Positions 1-12,600 of a stretch of 64,000 nt of DNA are shown here, piece after piece. The position numbers were made by a program, and so were the translations under genes. The notes below the pieces were generated by a model. It was not told the DNA's origin. It did no database searches and was given only the letters and a program-made list of their open reading frames with translations. How positions within the stretch are numbered: the first letter of the stretch is position 1; every line of letters starts with the position of its first letter. Source of the stretch: Papilionanthe hookeriana x Papilionanthe teres. Taxonomy: Eukaryota > Streptophyta > Magnoliopsida > Asparagales > Orchidaceae. The stretch lies in the NCBI GenBank assembly GCA_022702705.1, contig CM040431.1, positions 26,181,623 through 26,245,622 on the forward strand. The letters run 5' to 3'.

Positions 1-640
1 AAGTGCCAGACGGGTATTTTCCCATGGATTGTATTGTTTCACCATCTCAAAGTGCATACTTTAGATGCACAATAAGTGGCCAAAGTTCAATGATAAGCAA
101 ACTTCTATGTATTCAAGAGCTTCAAGATCATGGAGAAAGCGTCGTAGTTCGTTCATCTTAGTATCAACGACTTAATTGTTTTAAAAATAGCATAATACTT
201 ACGCCTTACTATAAATGCTAATTAACCTTTTAATTTCCAATGAAATTTCAATTGTCACGCTACAAGGTGCCTTAGTGTAATGTCACATTTAAGATGATAT
301 CATTAGCTTTTCTAATTACTATCATCATAGATTGCAATTTTTTTTTTTTTATTAGGTTACTAATTTAAAATATAGTATAATACAACCTGATTCATAACTC
401 TGGGCCTATTCAAAACTAATTCATCCTCAACTACACACTTCCTGTTTACCAACTCTTGCTATCTTATAATTACCAGGGGTGTTTCAATATAATTATATCT
501 ACTGGGGGCTTTACACATTAATACCACGAATCATTATATATTTTGGTAAATATTTTCTTATGTTTATACTCGATCATTATATAGTATCTATTGAGTGTCA
601 TATTTTTATATAGTACCACACATGAAGTTGTATTTGAAAT
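1..640. other. AT-rich intergenic sequence, no gene seen
   Basis: I see no coding exon, no clear repeat family and no RNA gene here. There is a T-run near 340-350 and otherwise unremarkable AT-rich sequence. The open frame of about 100 codons on the - strand at 518-820 is not protein-like and runs into the GC-richer block that follows. Confidence 0.5.
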
Positions 641-1395
641 GTTAAAGAAAAAAATGAGTAGATGACGCCTCGGTAGGCCTACAAGCAACCAAGCAAGAAT
701 ATCGAGCACTGAAGCAAGAATACCGAGTAGTCGATCCAACGCCGACTCTATGGAAGACAAATAGAAGCAAAGATTAGAGAACGAACACAAACATTCAACC
801 CTAAGCTCTTGACGAGACAAAACTTTTCGCGGTTTTGAGGCGAAGAGAAGGAGAGTTGGCTGCTCTGCAATCTTCCGAGAGAGGGGAGAGCCGAAGCGTG
901 AAGCGTGAAATAGAAATTCGGGATTGCGGGGTTAGACTTTGGGCTTAGGGTTTTCTCTTTTAAGTTTCTATATATTAGATTATTAATATATTATATTACT
1001 TATATAACTTATTTTATACAAATATATAATATTTATATTACTAATAGTCTAATTCACTTTATTATTGATATATTATTATTATTAAGTTATTATATATTAT
1101 AACTTTTAGAATTGAATTTTTTAAAATTTGATAAATTTTTAGACTATATAAAATATAATTATTTTTAAATTTCATGATTTTTTAATAAATAATTATCCTA
1201 AATTATTTTATATTTCGAACAATATCGAACCAAACACGAACGAACGCGCCACTGTTCGTGTTTGGTTCGTCTAACAAACCGAACGAAAAAAATTGTTTGT
1301 GTTCGTCTCGTTTGCTTATCGAACGAATCGAATACGAACTTCTTAGCGAACCGAACACGAACTGTTCGCGAATAACGAGCTTTTTTGACAGCCCT
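640..1395 (-). mobile_element. hAT-like transposon end, probably truncated
   Basis: The right edge reads, on the - strand, AGGGCTGTCAAAAAAGCTCG. This resembles the end of the better defined hAT-like element at 34422-34982 (TAGGGCCGTAAAAAAGCTC). Next to it lies a stretch at 1210-1385 packed with GAAC/GTTC words, as in that element. Further in, 660-920 is GC-richer and looks like an untranslated leader of a transposon gene on the - strand. I could not find a matching left terminal repeat or an 8-bp target duplication, so the element is either truncated or mis-bounded. The family call rests on end similarity only. Confidence 0.35.
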
Positions 1396-1799
1396 ATCTG
1401 TCATGCATTCATATTACCAAATAAAAAGACCACTTAGAAGAGTCTATACGACACTGAAAAAAATGAGAGGAACTTGGTTGCTTTCACTAGGATTTCACTT
1501 GTGACAAAAACCAACAACGACAAATAGACTATCCAGAAAAACTCTTAAGGTCTAATGTCTCATCACTGATCTTCAAAAAAATCAAAATAAACATGCAAAA
1601 AAAATTTATATATCATATTATATCAATGGTTGCCTTTTCAGCCATCCAGGTGGGGAATAATACATACAAATGAGTGAGAAATAAAATTGAGATTCAAAAT
1701 TTAAATGATTTGACAGAACATCGATACAACAAACAATAAAAGTTTTCACCATTCATCGTAAATAAAATAGCAATTAGAAAAAAAAAAACTATAATTGGT

Positions 1800-3060
1800 C
1801 CATTCAGCAGCCAACAATGGCGCCTGTAATCCGCTCTCTCAATTAAATCATTTCCCCAGCACCTTCACCATCCTGGGTGCAACCCTCAAGTGATTCAACT
1901 TTTGTATATGATAAAGAATGTCACATTCGATATTCAAATGTTTTAGATGAAACATGTAAATGATCATCATCGACTCTATTGAAGTCAATGTTATTGCTCA
2001 AAGGATGTTGTCAAATATAGTTGTGGAGAGCTTTGTAGCCACCACAATCTGCACCTGCTTCTGAAATGGATATCTCAGCATATCGCGCACTATAACCAAT
2101 TTTTCTTCCACACTCTAATTTTTCTTTCAATGCATTGCATAAGGATGAGTGTTTCTTATTAAACATTTGTTTCTTACCCCGTGCAGCATTGCTGGATTTT
2201 TCAAAGTGGGGAATGTGATATTTGGTATCGAAAATGACTTCAGAACCTTCTTTGTAAAGGATATCTAGTGTTGACCAATAATATTTATTTGTCACAACTA
2301 CAATAATTAGTAATACACTGAAAAAAAATTTCTAAATAGGATCAATACTTGAGCAAACCTGGGGGTGGGTGAGGGAGGTTATGGTTTCGAGTTCTTGTAG
2401 CAAATATGAATATACGACTGTCATGTGCACTGTCTTCCCAACCAGTCATAACAAAAGTAAATCAAATGTTTAAATCATATATATCCAATGCATTTTGTAT
2501 GGTAATCCACATCGCCCGATGAATGAGATTTTATCATTATTCGATACACATGCATCCACATATGTTTCATCGATCACTGCAATACAATTCTAACAAATTA
2601 AAGAAGATTGTGTAAATTACACTACTCATTTTGACTTGTGAATATAACGAGTAAAAAAAATTACCTTAAAATAAGACTCACCGTAGTTTATTTGCAATCT
2701 TTATTGTAGTCCTCTCAAATGTTGAATCCTCTGACTTGATAATTTTTTATGATAAACTAACAAGAGCATTGAGAAGTTTATGTTGATTGTCTCCGATGAA
2801 TTCTGGAATCGCTCTATCACTCCTCTCATTGATTCATTATGTGACAAAATGCAGATGGTTATTGCTAACACATCTGGAAGTCTTCCTGAAGGAGCTACGA
2901 GTTCCATGATTCTTGTGTAATTCATTTAGAAGATCTATAAATACAGTTAGTGTCATATGAATCATGTTGCTGAATCTTGTAGGATGTCTTCAAGTAGCTA
3001 CCCAACCAATTTATCACCAATGAAAGATGATGTCATGCAAGGAGGCCGATCAAGTTATGA
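1800..3060 (-). pseudogene. PIF/Harbinger DDE transposase remnant (H1)
   Basis: The stretch 2011-2295 reads on the - strand as the C-terminal part of a plant Harbinger (ALP1-like) transposase: a KYY start, a TKYHIPHFE block, then MFNKKHSSL in the position of the family's F-N-x-R-H-S-S-L-R motif, and a final ALHNYI, the usual end of the catalytic domain. The conserved catalytic Glu that normally follows the HSSL motif (VIERTF-like) is replaced by ALKEKL. Around 2701-2925 an N-terminal part is visible (DVLAITICILSHNESMRGVI, ERFQNSSETI), matching the block upstream of the first catalytic Asp. The pieces lie in different frames with stops between them, so no active enzyme can be made. Confidence 0.75.
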
Positions 3061-3349
3061 CTTATAGTACTCGTACATCAAACATACCACTGTCATAATT
3101 CTTCTTCTGCGTCTCTTTTCTGAAAATATGTTAAACAAGTACTATATTCAGGTAAGACGTGAGAATCACCAAGTGAGGTATGGTGACGACATTCTATAGC
3201 CAAGCAACATCATAAATGAACTTTAAATGACTAATTACAACGTGTACGATGAAAAAACAAACATCCAAAGTAGCATTAACATTCTTCCAAGGAAAAAGAA
3301 AAAAGCATAGAAAACAGAAGCCGGATAAACATACTAGAAAATAAATACA

Positions 3350-3870
3350 AATAGTTCAATGATAAATAAATAAAGTCAAGTGTCCTATAGTCATAAAAAT
3401 AATGTAAATCATGAAGAACTCTCTACAGGTCGGCTCCTCCAGCAACTTCATAGAGAGCAAATCTGGCAACATGCCCTCATAAATTTCTGGCATTGCCTTC
3501 AGAACTCGGATAACTTGTTGGATGGAGGTCATTTTTGATGTCACATGGTCATTGGTGTATGAAGCCACTAGTTGTGATATTTACCTTCTAATGAAAGAAG
3601 CTCATTCTTTTTTTTCTTTTTCTCCGCTCTTGGACATTGTCCTGCTAGTGGACTCTACTTCTTTTTGGTTGGTGCTAGGTCTTCATTGGAGTCAATTGTT
3701 TGTTCGACAATCAAGTTCTCAGGTATGCTTGCAAACCCTCACTCACTAGGGGTCCAAGCACTATTCCCCGTTGCCACAACCCCTCCAAATATACTGTCCA
3801 ATTTCTCTTCCAGCTCAGGGTCAATACCATTGAATTTGAATTTTTTGGTAGATTGCACTACGTGCAATAT
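3350..3870 (-). pseudogene. Harbinger Myb/SANT-like accessory protein remnant (H1)
   Basis: The - strand frame at 3356-3568 contains VTSKMTSIQQVIRVLKAMPE followed by LLEEPTCREFFM. This is the shape of the C-terminal part of the Harbinger ORF1 (Myb_DNA-bind_3-like) protein, where a leucine-rich stretch is followed by D/E-P-x-x-R-E-F-F. The upstream part (3590-3870) corresponds to the better preserved reading frame in H2 (31180-31473) but is shifted and interrupted here. In active elements this protein helps the transposase bind the transposon ends. Confidence 0.55.
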
Positions 3871-4349
3871 AAAGTGATATGGATATGTTCAGGAAAAGAA
3901 AGCCATGATATGTTGGTTTGATCTATTTGCACTTCCAATCTATCAACCCACTATTCCTCTGAAGCATCAATAGTCCTTTTGATTGGAACCCAACCCAAAC
4001 CCGTGGACTCTCATTTCAATTTCTTTTAAAATTTTCAGTTATTTTTCAATCGATCTCACTTATTTTTCAGTTGCATCATATCATACTCTTTCCTGTAATT
4101 TCCTTCAATATTTTCATAATATTTGCCGCCCTTTATTATTAAAATAATTTGTGGGTCTATTTCTTAGTTCAAACCTTCTTAAGGCAGGGATCGCAAAGTA
4201 ATAGTTTGGCTTCCTTATCCACATATCTGATGAACTGAGTTCTTTTGTCTTAACCATTGCGTTACTACCATAGAAAGAGTTAAGCATAAATATTGGACAC
4301 AAGAAATAATTATCATAAATAAAAAAAATAAAATTGTCATATTTCACTA

Positions 4350-4690
4350 TTGTCCCATAACCATCCCCAAAACAAGCACCATTGCCCTCATATCACCACC
4401 ACACCAATCACCACTGCCCCCACAATATGGTCACGCCGAACACCACTGCACTCGTTGCCACAACCCCACTAAACACTACTGCCCCTACAATATCCCCACA
4501 CCAAACAACAAAGTCCCCACACCAAACATCACTGTCCCCACACTAAACCCACACCCACACCAATCATCACTTCCCCCCCACACCATCCTCACATCAAACA
4601 CCACTGCTCCCACAACACTCCCACACCAATCATCACAGCACCTTCACACCTCCCCCACACCAAACATCGCTGTCCCAATAACTCATCCAA
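4350..4690. repeat. CACCACTGC/CCCACAC short-period minisatellite inside H1
   Basis: The + strand is strongly C/A-rich and repeats variants of CACCACTGCCCCCACA and CCACACCAAACATC at irregular spacing. The equivalent position of H2 (about 31780) lacks it. So it is an insertion or expansion in H1, or a deletion in H2. Confidence 0.7.
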
Positions 4691-5559
4691 ACTGGCAAAA
4701 ACTCTCATATAAATGCAAATAGGTGTCAAGAATATGAACACATGAGAAATGGGTGTTATATTTATAAAATTCTCTTAACTTTACATAATAATCTTGAGAT
4801 ATCTGGTAAATATCCCGAAACATCTTTTTATTTGTTATAGGCATTAGTCTTCCCCCAAATAATCTAATTATCTAAAACCTTTTTTTTTCTCAAAAATTCT
4901 TTTAGAAAGATTTCATCCAAGTATCATACACCAACCCACATAATCCAATCATCCAACAAGGTTCATTTAAATACACAATACACAATTATATTGAATTTAC
5001 TTATCTCACACAATAACTTTAATATTCATGCATACAACTCCCACATTCGCAAAACCAAATTGAGTTGACCACCATTACAACATAAGAAACATAGAGAAAC
5101 CATGTGAAACAGTCAAATACACACGAGTACGACTACCATCATCCCTCAAACGACAAAATATTGATTCAGCTGTCATGAATATAAACACATAAGAATTGTG
5201 TGTTGGATTTGTAAATTGTAAATTCCCAACTGAAAGGAGCACTCGAAACCATCAAAATGAAAACAAAAGTATAAAGTCCCAACAGAAAAAAATAGAACTA
5301 ACAACACCACTGAATTCCTATGCATTTACATAACTAAAACCTATGCTTTGATTTTTATATTTCTATCACACAAATCTTTCATGTCACATAAAAAAAACAC
5401 AACTATTTTAATTTTTAATTTTTTTTTTCAATTGAAATACACCTCCATGCATAAGCAATGTGGCATGAATGTAAAAATTGAAGTTTTGATGTTAGATATT
5501 TTGATAGATAAGAATTAAGTGGTATGGACCTTTTGCACGAGAAACCAAAATCCACACAT

Positions 5560-6960
5560 GTATATATTTGCTTCAAAGACGAAGAAGCCTTCAAAGTTTT
5601 TTGATTTCTCACAAACGAACACATAAAGTCATGAAAACGAAACACCGAAGTTTTCCGAATTTTCCACGAATGAAACTATTCAAGTTTCACATTTTCTCAG
5701 AAGCACAGTCATCCATGTTTCATATTTTTAGAATCGAAACCATCAAATTTTTCAAATTTTGTACAATCAAAACCACCAAAACTTCATATTTTTACAATCG
5801 AAACTGTAAATACTTTCACTCTTTTTACAAACGAAATTGCATAGACTTCCTATTTTCACAATAAAAAACATAAAACTTTTCAAACTTTCAAAAAATAAAA
5901 AATGAAATATAAAATTTTTAATTTTTTCAAACAAAATCCCAGACTTTTCAGTTTTCGTAAGCAAAGTCATTGGAGTTCCAAAATCTTCACAACAATATCC
6001 TTGAAGTTTTAGGATTTTTCACAAAACAAACGCGTAAAGATTTCTGAATTTCACAAACGAAAACATATGTTTCAGATTTTATGAGACGAGTAATATGAAA
6101 ATTTTTGACTTCGTCCATGAAAATGTCTGAACTTAAATTTTTCACAAAATAAATGACACAAAAGTTTCAAACTTCACAAACCAAAACCGTAATGATTTAA
6201 TATTTTTCAAAATGAGTTTTATAAAGTTTCCAAACTTTTACAAAACAAAATTGCAACATTTAAATATTCACCAAAATATAAATTTTGAAGTTTTCCAAAT
6301 TTTCACAAAATAAAATTACAATGATTACATATATTTTAAAATGTGATTCGCAAACTTTCTAATTTCTGACAAAACAAACCTGCAACAGTATCATATCTTT
6401 CAAAACAAAACTTTTGAAGTTTTTCAAATTTTCACAAAACATGGTTGCAATGATTTCATATTTTCTAAAATGAGATTTGCAAAATTTTAAAATTCTCACA
6501 AAACAAAGTTGCTGTGATTTTATATTTTTCAAAATAACCTTTACAAAATTTAAACATTTCACAAACCAAGTCAAAAATCTGAAACAAAGCGTCAATGTTC
6601 ACATTTTCACAAATAAAAGCAATTGAACTTCAGATTTTACATATGAAAATGACAAAATTTTTTTAGATTTTCCAAATGAAAACATCAAGCCTTCATATTT
6701 TCACAAAAGAAAACGATCAAATTTTTCAATTTTCTTTTCACAAACAATAAAGCGTAAAGTTTATGGTTAGCCAACTATGCATGAAAACACCCAATTCACA
6801 TAGACCATGCATGAAAATATTTCGTACAAATCGCATGTAAAAATCATTCACATAAACCACATATAAGAACAATTTCACATAAATCGCATATGAAAACCAA
6901 TTCTCATGAAAAATAACTTTAATTCCACAAACCATACAAAAAAATCAACTCTCTATGAAA
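5560..6960. repeat. Degenerate AT-rich tandem repeat tract
   Basis: Roughly 60-70 base units recur with much variation, built around TTTTCACAAA, GTTTTCAAA and CATATTTTT words. Several frames are open here only because the units are rich in Phe and Lys codons. The predicted peptides are repetitive and match no family I know, so I treat them as non-coding. From about 6780 to 6930 a shorter CACATAAAYCRCATATGAA unit repeats. Confidence 0.55.
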
Positions 6961-8230
6961 GTCATCATGCATGGGCCACACATCACAAATAACATGAATA
7001 AAATCTTCTCCTAATAATGAATCTTACATAGAAATGAAACTTCACATATTCCATGGATCCTCCTCATATAAACAAAGTCACTCCTTAAATTTCTATAAGG
7101 CATTTTAACAATACCTAACATGCAACAACCCAAAGAAGATTATAGATTAAGTCAAACTATTTTCTTTTTATGTCAACAAGGCATAGACATGGAAAAGCCA
7201 TTGGAAACTTCCTCATAAGCAATGAGTAAATAGAGTTGAACTCCTCATGTAAACAATAATGAATCGATCCATTCAAGAGAGGAATAAATATTCATTCCAA
7301 CCAAATTGTACAATCGAATCAACGTACATCTCACATGACAACTTTTAATTTTATTTCCAAGCAAGAAATCATGCATGTGCAACATACATTTTTATTACCA
7401 TCAATTTCTATACTAGTATATTAAAGTGACTTCTTGCAGAGAGTCATGTCCAACAAGGAGGAGCTATAATGATTTAAACTAACATATTTTCTGCAGGTGC
7501 TGCCTAGCTCTCCTCCCATCAGACATGGTTCACTATGCATGTAGATAAATTTATGTTAACCTTATTTCATTATAAGTTGAGTCTTTTTTTGGACTTTACT
7601 ATGTATTATGTTAGAGTCCTAGATCGAGTTTGCATCAGAAATAAAGTAAATGCACGTGTTCTGAGATGTTTGATGTGTGAAACCATGTGGCGAGGACCAT
7701 AACTAGTGGCCCGTGTCTCGTACATTAATTCTGAATTGATATTGATGTATAGCACTATGATCAGACATATATATCTGATACATGAACGTCTTCTTTATTT
7801 TTTTTAGATATGCTGCCAACCAAGCGGCGTCCAACCTATTTATTTATTTTTTCATTTGGTATGTTTATTTTCATGTTGTGTTGTCATTTTTGCTTTCTTA
7901 GCTTGTGGTTTATCTGAGAGCTCATCAAATAGAATTTAGCTTTCTAAGCACTAAAAATATATTTTTCAACAAAATCCTAATAATAAAGATTAAGATTAAT
8001 AAAAGTTTATGATTATTACAACATAACTTTTAATACCTGTACTTACTTTTTTGCATGTCTGTGAGATCGATTTCAAAATGGGTTTACATGCTTGACTATC
8101 ACCTAAATCTTGCTTAATAGGGTCTCCACATTAGGGTTGGATAGATAATTGCATCATTTTGCATGTCTCAGGGAGGTGCTCTTGTACTTCTTCAACCCGA
8201 CTTACAAGCATTAGAGTGATGTAACTTAAA
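6960..8230. other. Intergenic sequence without recognisable features
   Basis: I see no exons, RNA genes, terminal repeats or clear tandem repeats in this stretch. It is plausibly old repeat sequence. Confidence 0.45.
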
Positions 8231-8451
8231 GTTTAGAAGTTACATATAAAAATATATAAGAAAATATTATTGAAAGATTTACAAGCATTAGAGTGATGTT
8301 TATTTAAATATCTCAAAATACGAAGGAAAAATTTCATACATACCAATAAATTCTTATTTATTTATATATGACTAAATTTTAAAAACCAATTTTCACATTT
8401 ATGACATCTCATAAATGAAAGATATATTTGTTTTTTAAAAATTATAATGAT
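8230..8451. repeat. Dispersed repeat shared with 57960-58105
   Basis: Words such as AGAAAATATTATT, AAAAATTTCATACATACCA and the following ATTTATATAT tract occur in the same order in both places. In both places they sit directly before a MITE-like sequence that starts with a CTATTTGAG/GTGTTTGGG-type end. This suggests that a larger repeat unit was the target of, or includes, the MITE. Confidence 0.5.
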
Positions 8452-9225
8452 AATATTTTTATATGAGTGTGTTTGGGGAAGCTGTCCTGTCCCAGAAACT
8501 GCTGAGGGGAAGTTGATTTTCTGTTTATTGCAGCTATGTGAAAACGGTTGTGAGATAACTGTTTATAGAAAAACAATCATTCTACCCTTATTTTATATTG
8601 TCTTAATAATAACACACAAACTCTATATTTCAATTCAAATATTTATTAGAGCATTAATACACAGAATAAAAGAATGATAACTTGGATCGATGAGCTAAAT
8701 TAACCAACAAGGAAAGACCATTGCTTGGGATCGTTGAGCAAGATAAGATAAAATAGGGCATTTACATGCATACGACACAATTATTATGTATTTACATGCA
8801 TAACACCTAAATGATCGCGGATCAAACTACCTTCCATAAGGGGGAGCCACTAACAAGCACATGTAGCAGAGATTTGACGAGTTGATCTTTTCTCACGCAT
8901 TTTAACACGGAGTCAAAGGCTCTGAGAGAAGGTTGAAAACAAGCGAAGAAGAGGGTTACACTTATCTGGTTCATCAAGGAAGAAGAAGGCACAGGGGGCT
9001 TCGCGAGAAGGCTTGAGAATAACAGGTGGGACGCTATGGCAAGAGAGAGAGCATTCGCGAGACAATAGGGATGGCAATAGGTAATATTAGCAGGGCAAAC
9101 ATGGGGCCGCGGGGCCGATCCCGTGGCCCGCTTTCCGCGGCCGTGAAATTGACATCCAAACAACGGAATGTCGCAGTTTGGGGCCGCGCTATGCGAAAAA
9201 AGCTGACCCAAATAGAAAGTGTCAT
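8452..9225. mobile_element. Harbinger-like MITE or non-autonomous element upstream of the dehydrogenase gene
   Basis: The left side reads GTGTGTTTGGGGAAGCTGTC. The reverse complement of the right side contains CTATTTGGGTCAGCTTTTTT, giving an imperfect terminal inverted repeat of the TTTGGG-AGCT type. The inner right part (about 8830-9200) is GC-rich and purine-rich, like the leader at the right end of H2 and the inner part of the element at 25655-26451. I did not find a clean TTA target duplication, so the exact borders are uncertain. No protein-coding capacity is visible. Confidence 0.4.
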
Positions 9226-9319
9226 AATTATAAAAATAAAATTAAAGTGTTAGATACTAATATGCATTAAGTTGTGATCGACGTTTGTTCCCTGGAAGCC
9301 TAGCAGTCTCTCTGCGTTG

Positions 9320-9510
9320 AGGAAAAAAATTACACGGGAGTTACAAGGGGGTTACAAACATGTTATAATCTCCTTGTAACTTTTATGTAACTCACTTGTA
9401 ATCCGTGCTTCTATTTAATCTATTTATACACGAGAGTTACACGAAAAATACAAGAGAGTTATAACCCCTAACTCCCATATAACTCCCATATAACTCCCTA
9501 TAATTTATAA
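9320..9510. repeat. GTTAC/GTAAC-rich short repeats in the promoter region
   Basis: GAGTTAC, GGTTAC and their complements GTAACTC and TTGTAAC recur about every 20-40 bases on both strands, and AACTCCCATAT is repeated in tandem near 9470-9495. The function is unknown; it lies 60-250 bases upstream of the TATA box of the dehydrogenase gene. Confidence 0.5.
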
Positions 9511-9573
9511 GCATCTCGGTGTCCGGACCCAAATTTTTTACCCGAAGGATCCGACAGCACCGTTTCGTTCTTC

Positions 9574-9580
9574 TATATAA
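9574..9580 (+). promoter_or_regulatory. TATA box of the glycerol-3-phosphate dehydrogenase gene
   Basis: TATATAA lies 101 bases before the start codon. A transcription start 25-35 bases downstream would give a leader of about 70-80 bases that is rich in C and T, as is common near plant transcription starts. Confidence 0.6.
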
Positions 9581-9680
9581 CCTGCATTTAACGCCTCCTT
9601 CCATTTTCGTATGTACTCCCTCTTCATCTTCTTCCTTTACCCATTTCCCCGCCTAGTCGTTCCAGCGCCGCCTGGCAACA

Positions 9681-12600
9681 ATGGGAGAGGACGGCCACGA
9701 GAGGGCTTTCGAGCAGTTCCGGGTGACGGTGGTAGGAAGCGGCAACTGGGGAAGCGTTGCCGCCAAGCTCGTCGCCTCGAATACTCTCAGACTTCCATCC
9801 TTCCGCGGTATCTTTCTCTCCTTCGTTTACAAAAGAATGCGCCATAATAGGAGTGATCTGAACGATGCTTTCAGATGAAGTGAGGATGTGGGTGTTTGAG
9901 GAGGTGCTGCCCTGCGGCGAGAAACTCAGTGACGCCATTAATAGGACTAATGTGAGCAGTTTTGATTCATTAACTTGGTTTGTTCTAAAAAATAGTGTTT
10001 AATTGCTGATTGCATGTGATTATTGTACGAATTTGATTGGGTTTAGGAAAATGTCAAGTACCTTAATGGTGTAAAGCTTGGAGAGAATGTTGTGGCTGAT
10101 CCTGACCTCGAAAATGCTGGTAAATGCCTGTTTATGAAAATTTGAAGCTGTTTAGTTTACTGTTTTTGTATAGTGTTTTTGTATAGTGTTTTGTATGTTT
10201 TGTTAATTAAAGAAAGCAAGGTTTTCATACATACCACTCAATCTTATTGATGGTTAAGATAAATGGAAAACATAGGAAAGATACGAAAACCATTGTTGAT
10301 TATCCTAAGCTGCATCATAAATTTTCAAGCAAGATTTTATTGAATCAAACACATTACTTTGACTTGGAGGGAATATTGGAAGCATGTAGATTGCCTGTAA
10401 GTCTGCTATCTCAATAATATTGCTTATTTGATAAAAATAAATCAGATAGGTTGTCAACTAAATTATATTTTATAGTGGTCCGTTGATTGATAGAATAGCA
10501 CGAGGCTATTATTTTATATAAAAAACACGTCCTTCTTTTTCCACCAATCAGTAGGTCGTCATTTTTAAAATTGGTTCGCTTAATTCTAATTTTTAGAAAT
10601 TATTTTAGTTTCCAACAAACAAACTATACTCATGAGAATCAATATGGACTGTCTGATGAATTGTTTTGAGATTTTAGCTAAAATAAACAAAATGCTACTT
10701 TAAAAAAATATAAATAGGTATTCATTCCACGTACGAAAAGGATTTTGACTTGTGGTCAAGATTAATGCCCAAGATCACTTTCACCGACCAGTGTCACTCG
10801 ACTAATGTCGCTCAATAATTATTGTTTGACCATTAAAGAATGTTGCCTTTTATCATCACCAACAAGATTGATGACTGACATCAACAACTTCAACAGGCCA
10901 TCATCAACAAGCTCGACGGATGTCATTTGACATAAATATTGATATACATAATTGCCAACAAGGCCGACACTATCATTGACTTGGTGTGTGTCAGCATTAA
11001 CATCGATGCATATGGTCAATATTAACATCGAAGCATGCCATTGTTAATAGCCTAATTCTAACCATCAATATCAATGCATCTACATATAATCGCCAAATAA
11101 TGTTGATGCAAGCTATCTACAATAAGATTAGCACTTGTAGTTTCAACCTAAGCTAACACCCGCCATCAACATCAACTCGACTCTCAATGACAACACCAAG
11201 GCTTATTTTCTCATCGTTTTGGTCTATAATCTGACATTCTTAAAGGGGATTGATCGAATATATTATCAAATATCTCTTGAATATAAAACGTCTAAAAAAT
11301 GTCCAAATTTAGCTATGGAAGCCAACCTCCATGTCTCATGTCCACTACATTATGTTAACACTTTTTCCATTTGTGAGAAAATATATCTTTTATGACCTAT
11401 GACATACATTAGTGGAATTATTTTAACTATATCCTATACGCTGCCACCATAAATGTTCTACTATGGATAAATATAAATGTTCTACTATGCAACATTTATC
11501 CTTTGGCAAAGTTGTTCCACCATGCTCACCCATTTTGTGGGTATGCAGCTATCCTAACTATAAATATTCTTTGTAATTTCAGTGAGAGAGGCAAACATGC
11601 TGGTTTTTGTGACTCCACACCAGTTCATGGAGGAAATATGCGGGAAGCTGGTAGGAAAAATAAGGCCTGATGCTGAGGGAATCTCTCTCATTAAAGGCAT
11701 GAAAGTAAAGAAAGAAGGACCATGCATGATCTCCAAGCTCATTACAGATACGCTTGGCATCAACTGTTGCGTTCTCATGGGTGCAAATATTGCTGATGAG
11801 GCAAGAACTCTGTCACCTATCATCTGGATTTTACTTCATATCAATGAATAGAATATTTAATCTCGTTGATCAGTCCTTTATTTCTGTAATTGCAGATAGC
11901 ATCTGAAAAGTTTAGCGAAGCAACTATAGGCTATAAGCACAGCAAGGAAGTTGCACAGAGATGGGCAAAATTGTTCGGCCAACGATATTTCCTAGTTTCT
12001 GTAGTAAGTTACTCATGAAATACTTCTTATAATTCAGCAGAAGAACAAGCTCCAACAATCCTATGATTTTGGTGGTTTTGTTGAACAATTGAACTAGTTT
12101 CATATACTTCAGTGAACTTTAATTGCTTGCTCTGCTTATTTTTTTTAACAGACCTTTACATTCAAAGACATGTTTCACTGAGTGCTTTCAAATTCTTTTC
12201 TTACAACGGTGAATTCAAATTTATAGTGTAGAAACCTGAGTGCTTTCAAATTCTTTTGTTACTACAGTGAATTTGACCTTTAGTTCAAATTTATAGTGTA
12301 GAGTGTTTCATATGGCATACTATTTATGACGTTTATAGGGTTGCAAAGAAATAATATTGTTTTGCTGCTAAATAAAACAATCAGAACTAGAACAAATAAG
12401 GCTTATAAATGGTGACGAATGTCTTACTTGCATAAGATGAGCATGGTTTTGAAACGAAATTACAAAATAAGACTCATATATCAGTTAACATATTGAAGAC
12501 CGTGATCTACTGCATGACCGCCAAAAGTTCAGTGCAAATATTTTGATAACTCGAATGAAATATATAGCACAGCTGTGATAGCTATCCTGCACAAGGTATG

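Larger units (their letters stand above)
1399..5335 (-). mobile_element. PIF/Harbinger DNA transposon copy H1 (decayed)
   Basis: This segment is closely similar over most of its length to H2 at 28999-32440, in the same orientation, and both begin at the same word TGTCATGCA against unrelated flanks. On the - strand it holds remnants of the two genes typical of plant PIF/Harbinger elements: a Myb/SANT-like DNA-binding protein (about 3350-3870) and a DDE transposase (about 1800-3060). Both are broken by stops and frameshifts. It differs from H2 by about 550 extra bases (roughly 4160-4715), which include a CACCACTGC-type short repeat. I did not find terminal inverted repeats for this copy. Confidence 0.7.

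Noticed and set aside
5415..6600. Several open frames of 70-98 codons on both strands
   Set aside because: They fall in a degenerate AT-rich repeat tract and give Phe/Lys-rich repetitive peptides.
9624..9938. 104-codon open frame antisense to the dehydrogenase start
   Set aside because: It is a shadow of the GC-rich first exons of the dehydrogenase gene on the other strand and has no independent support.
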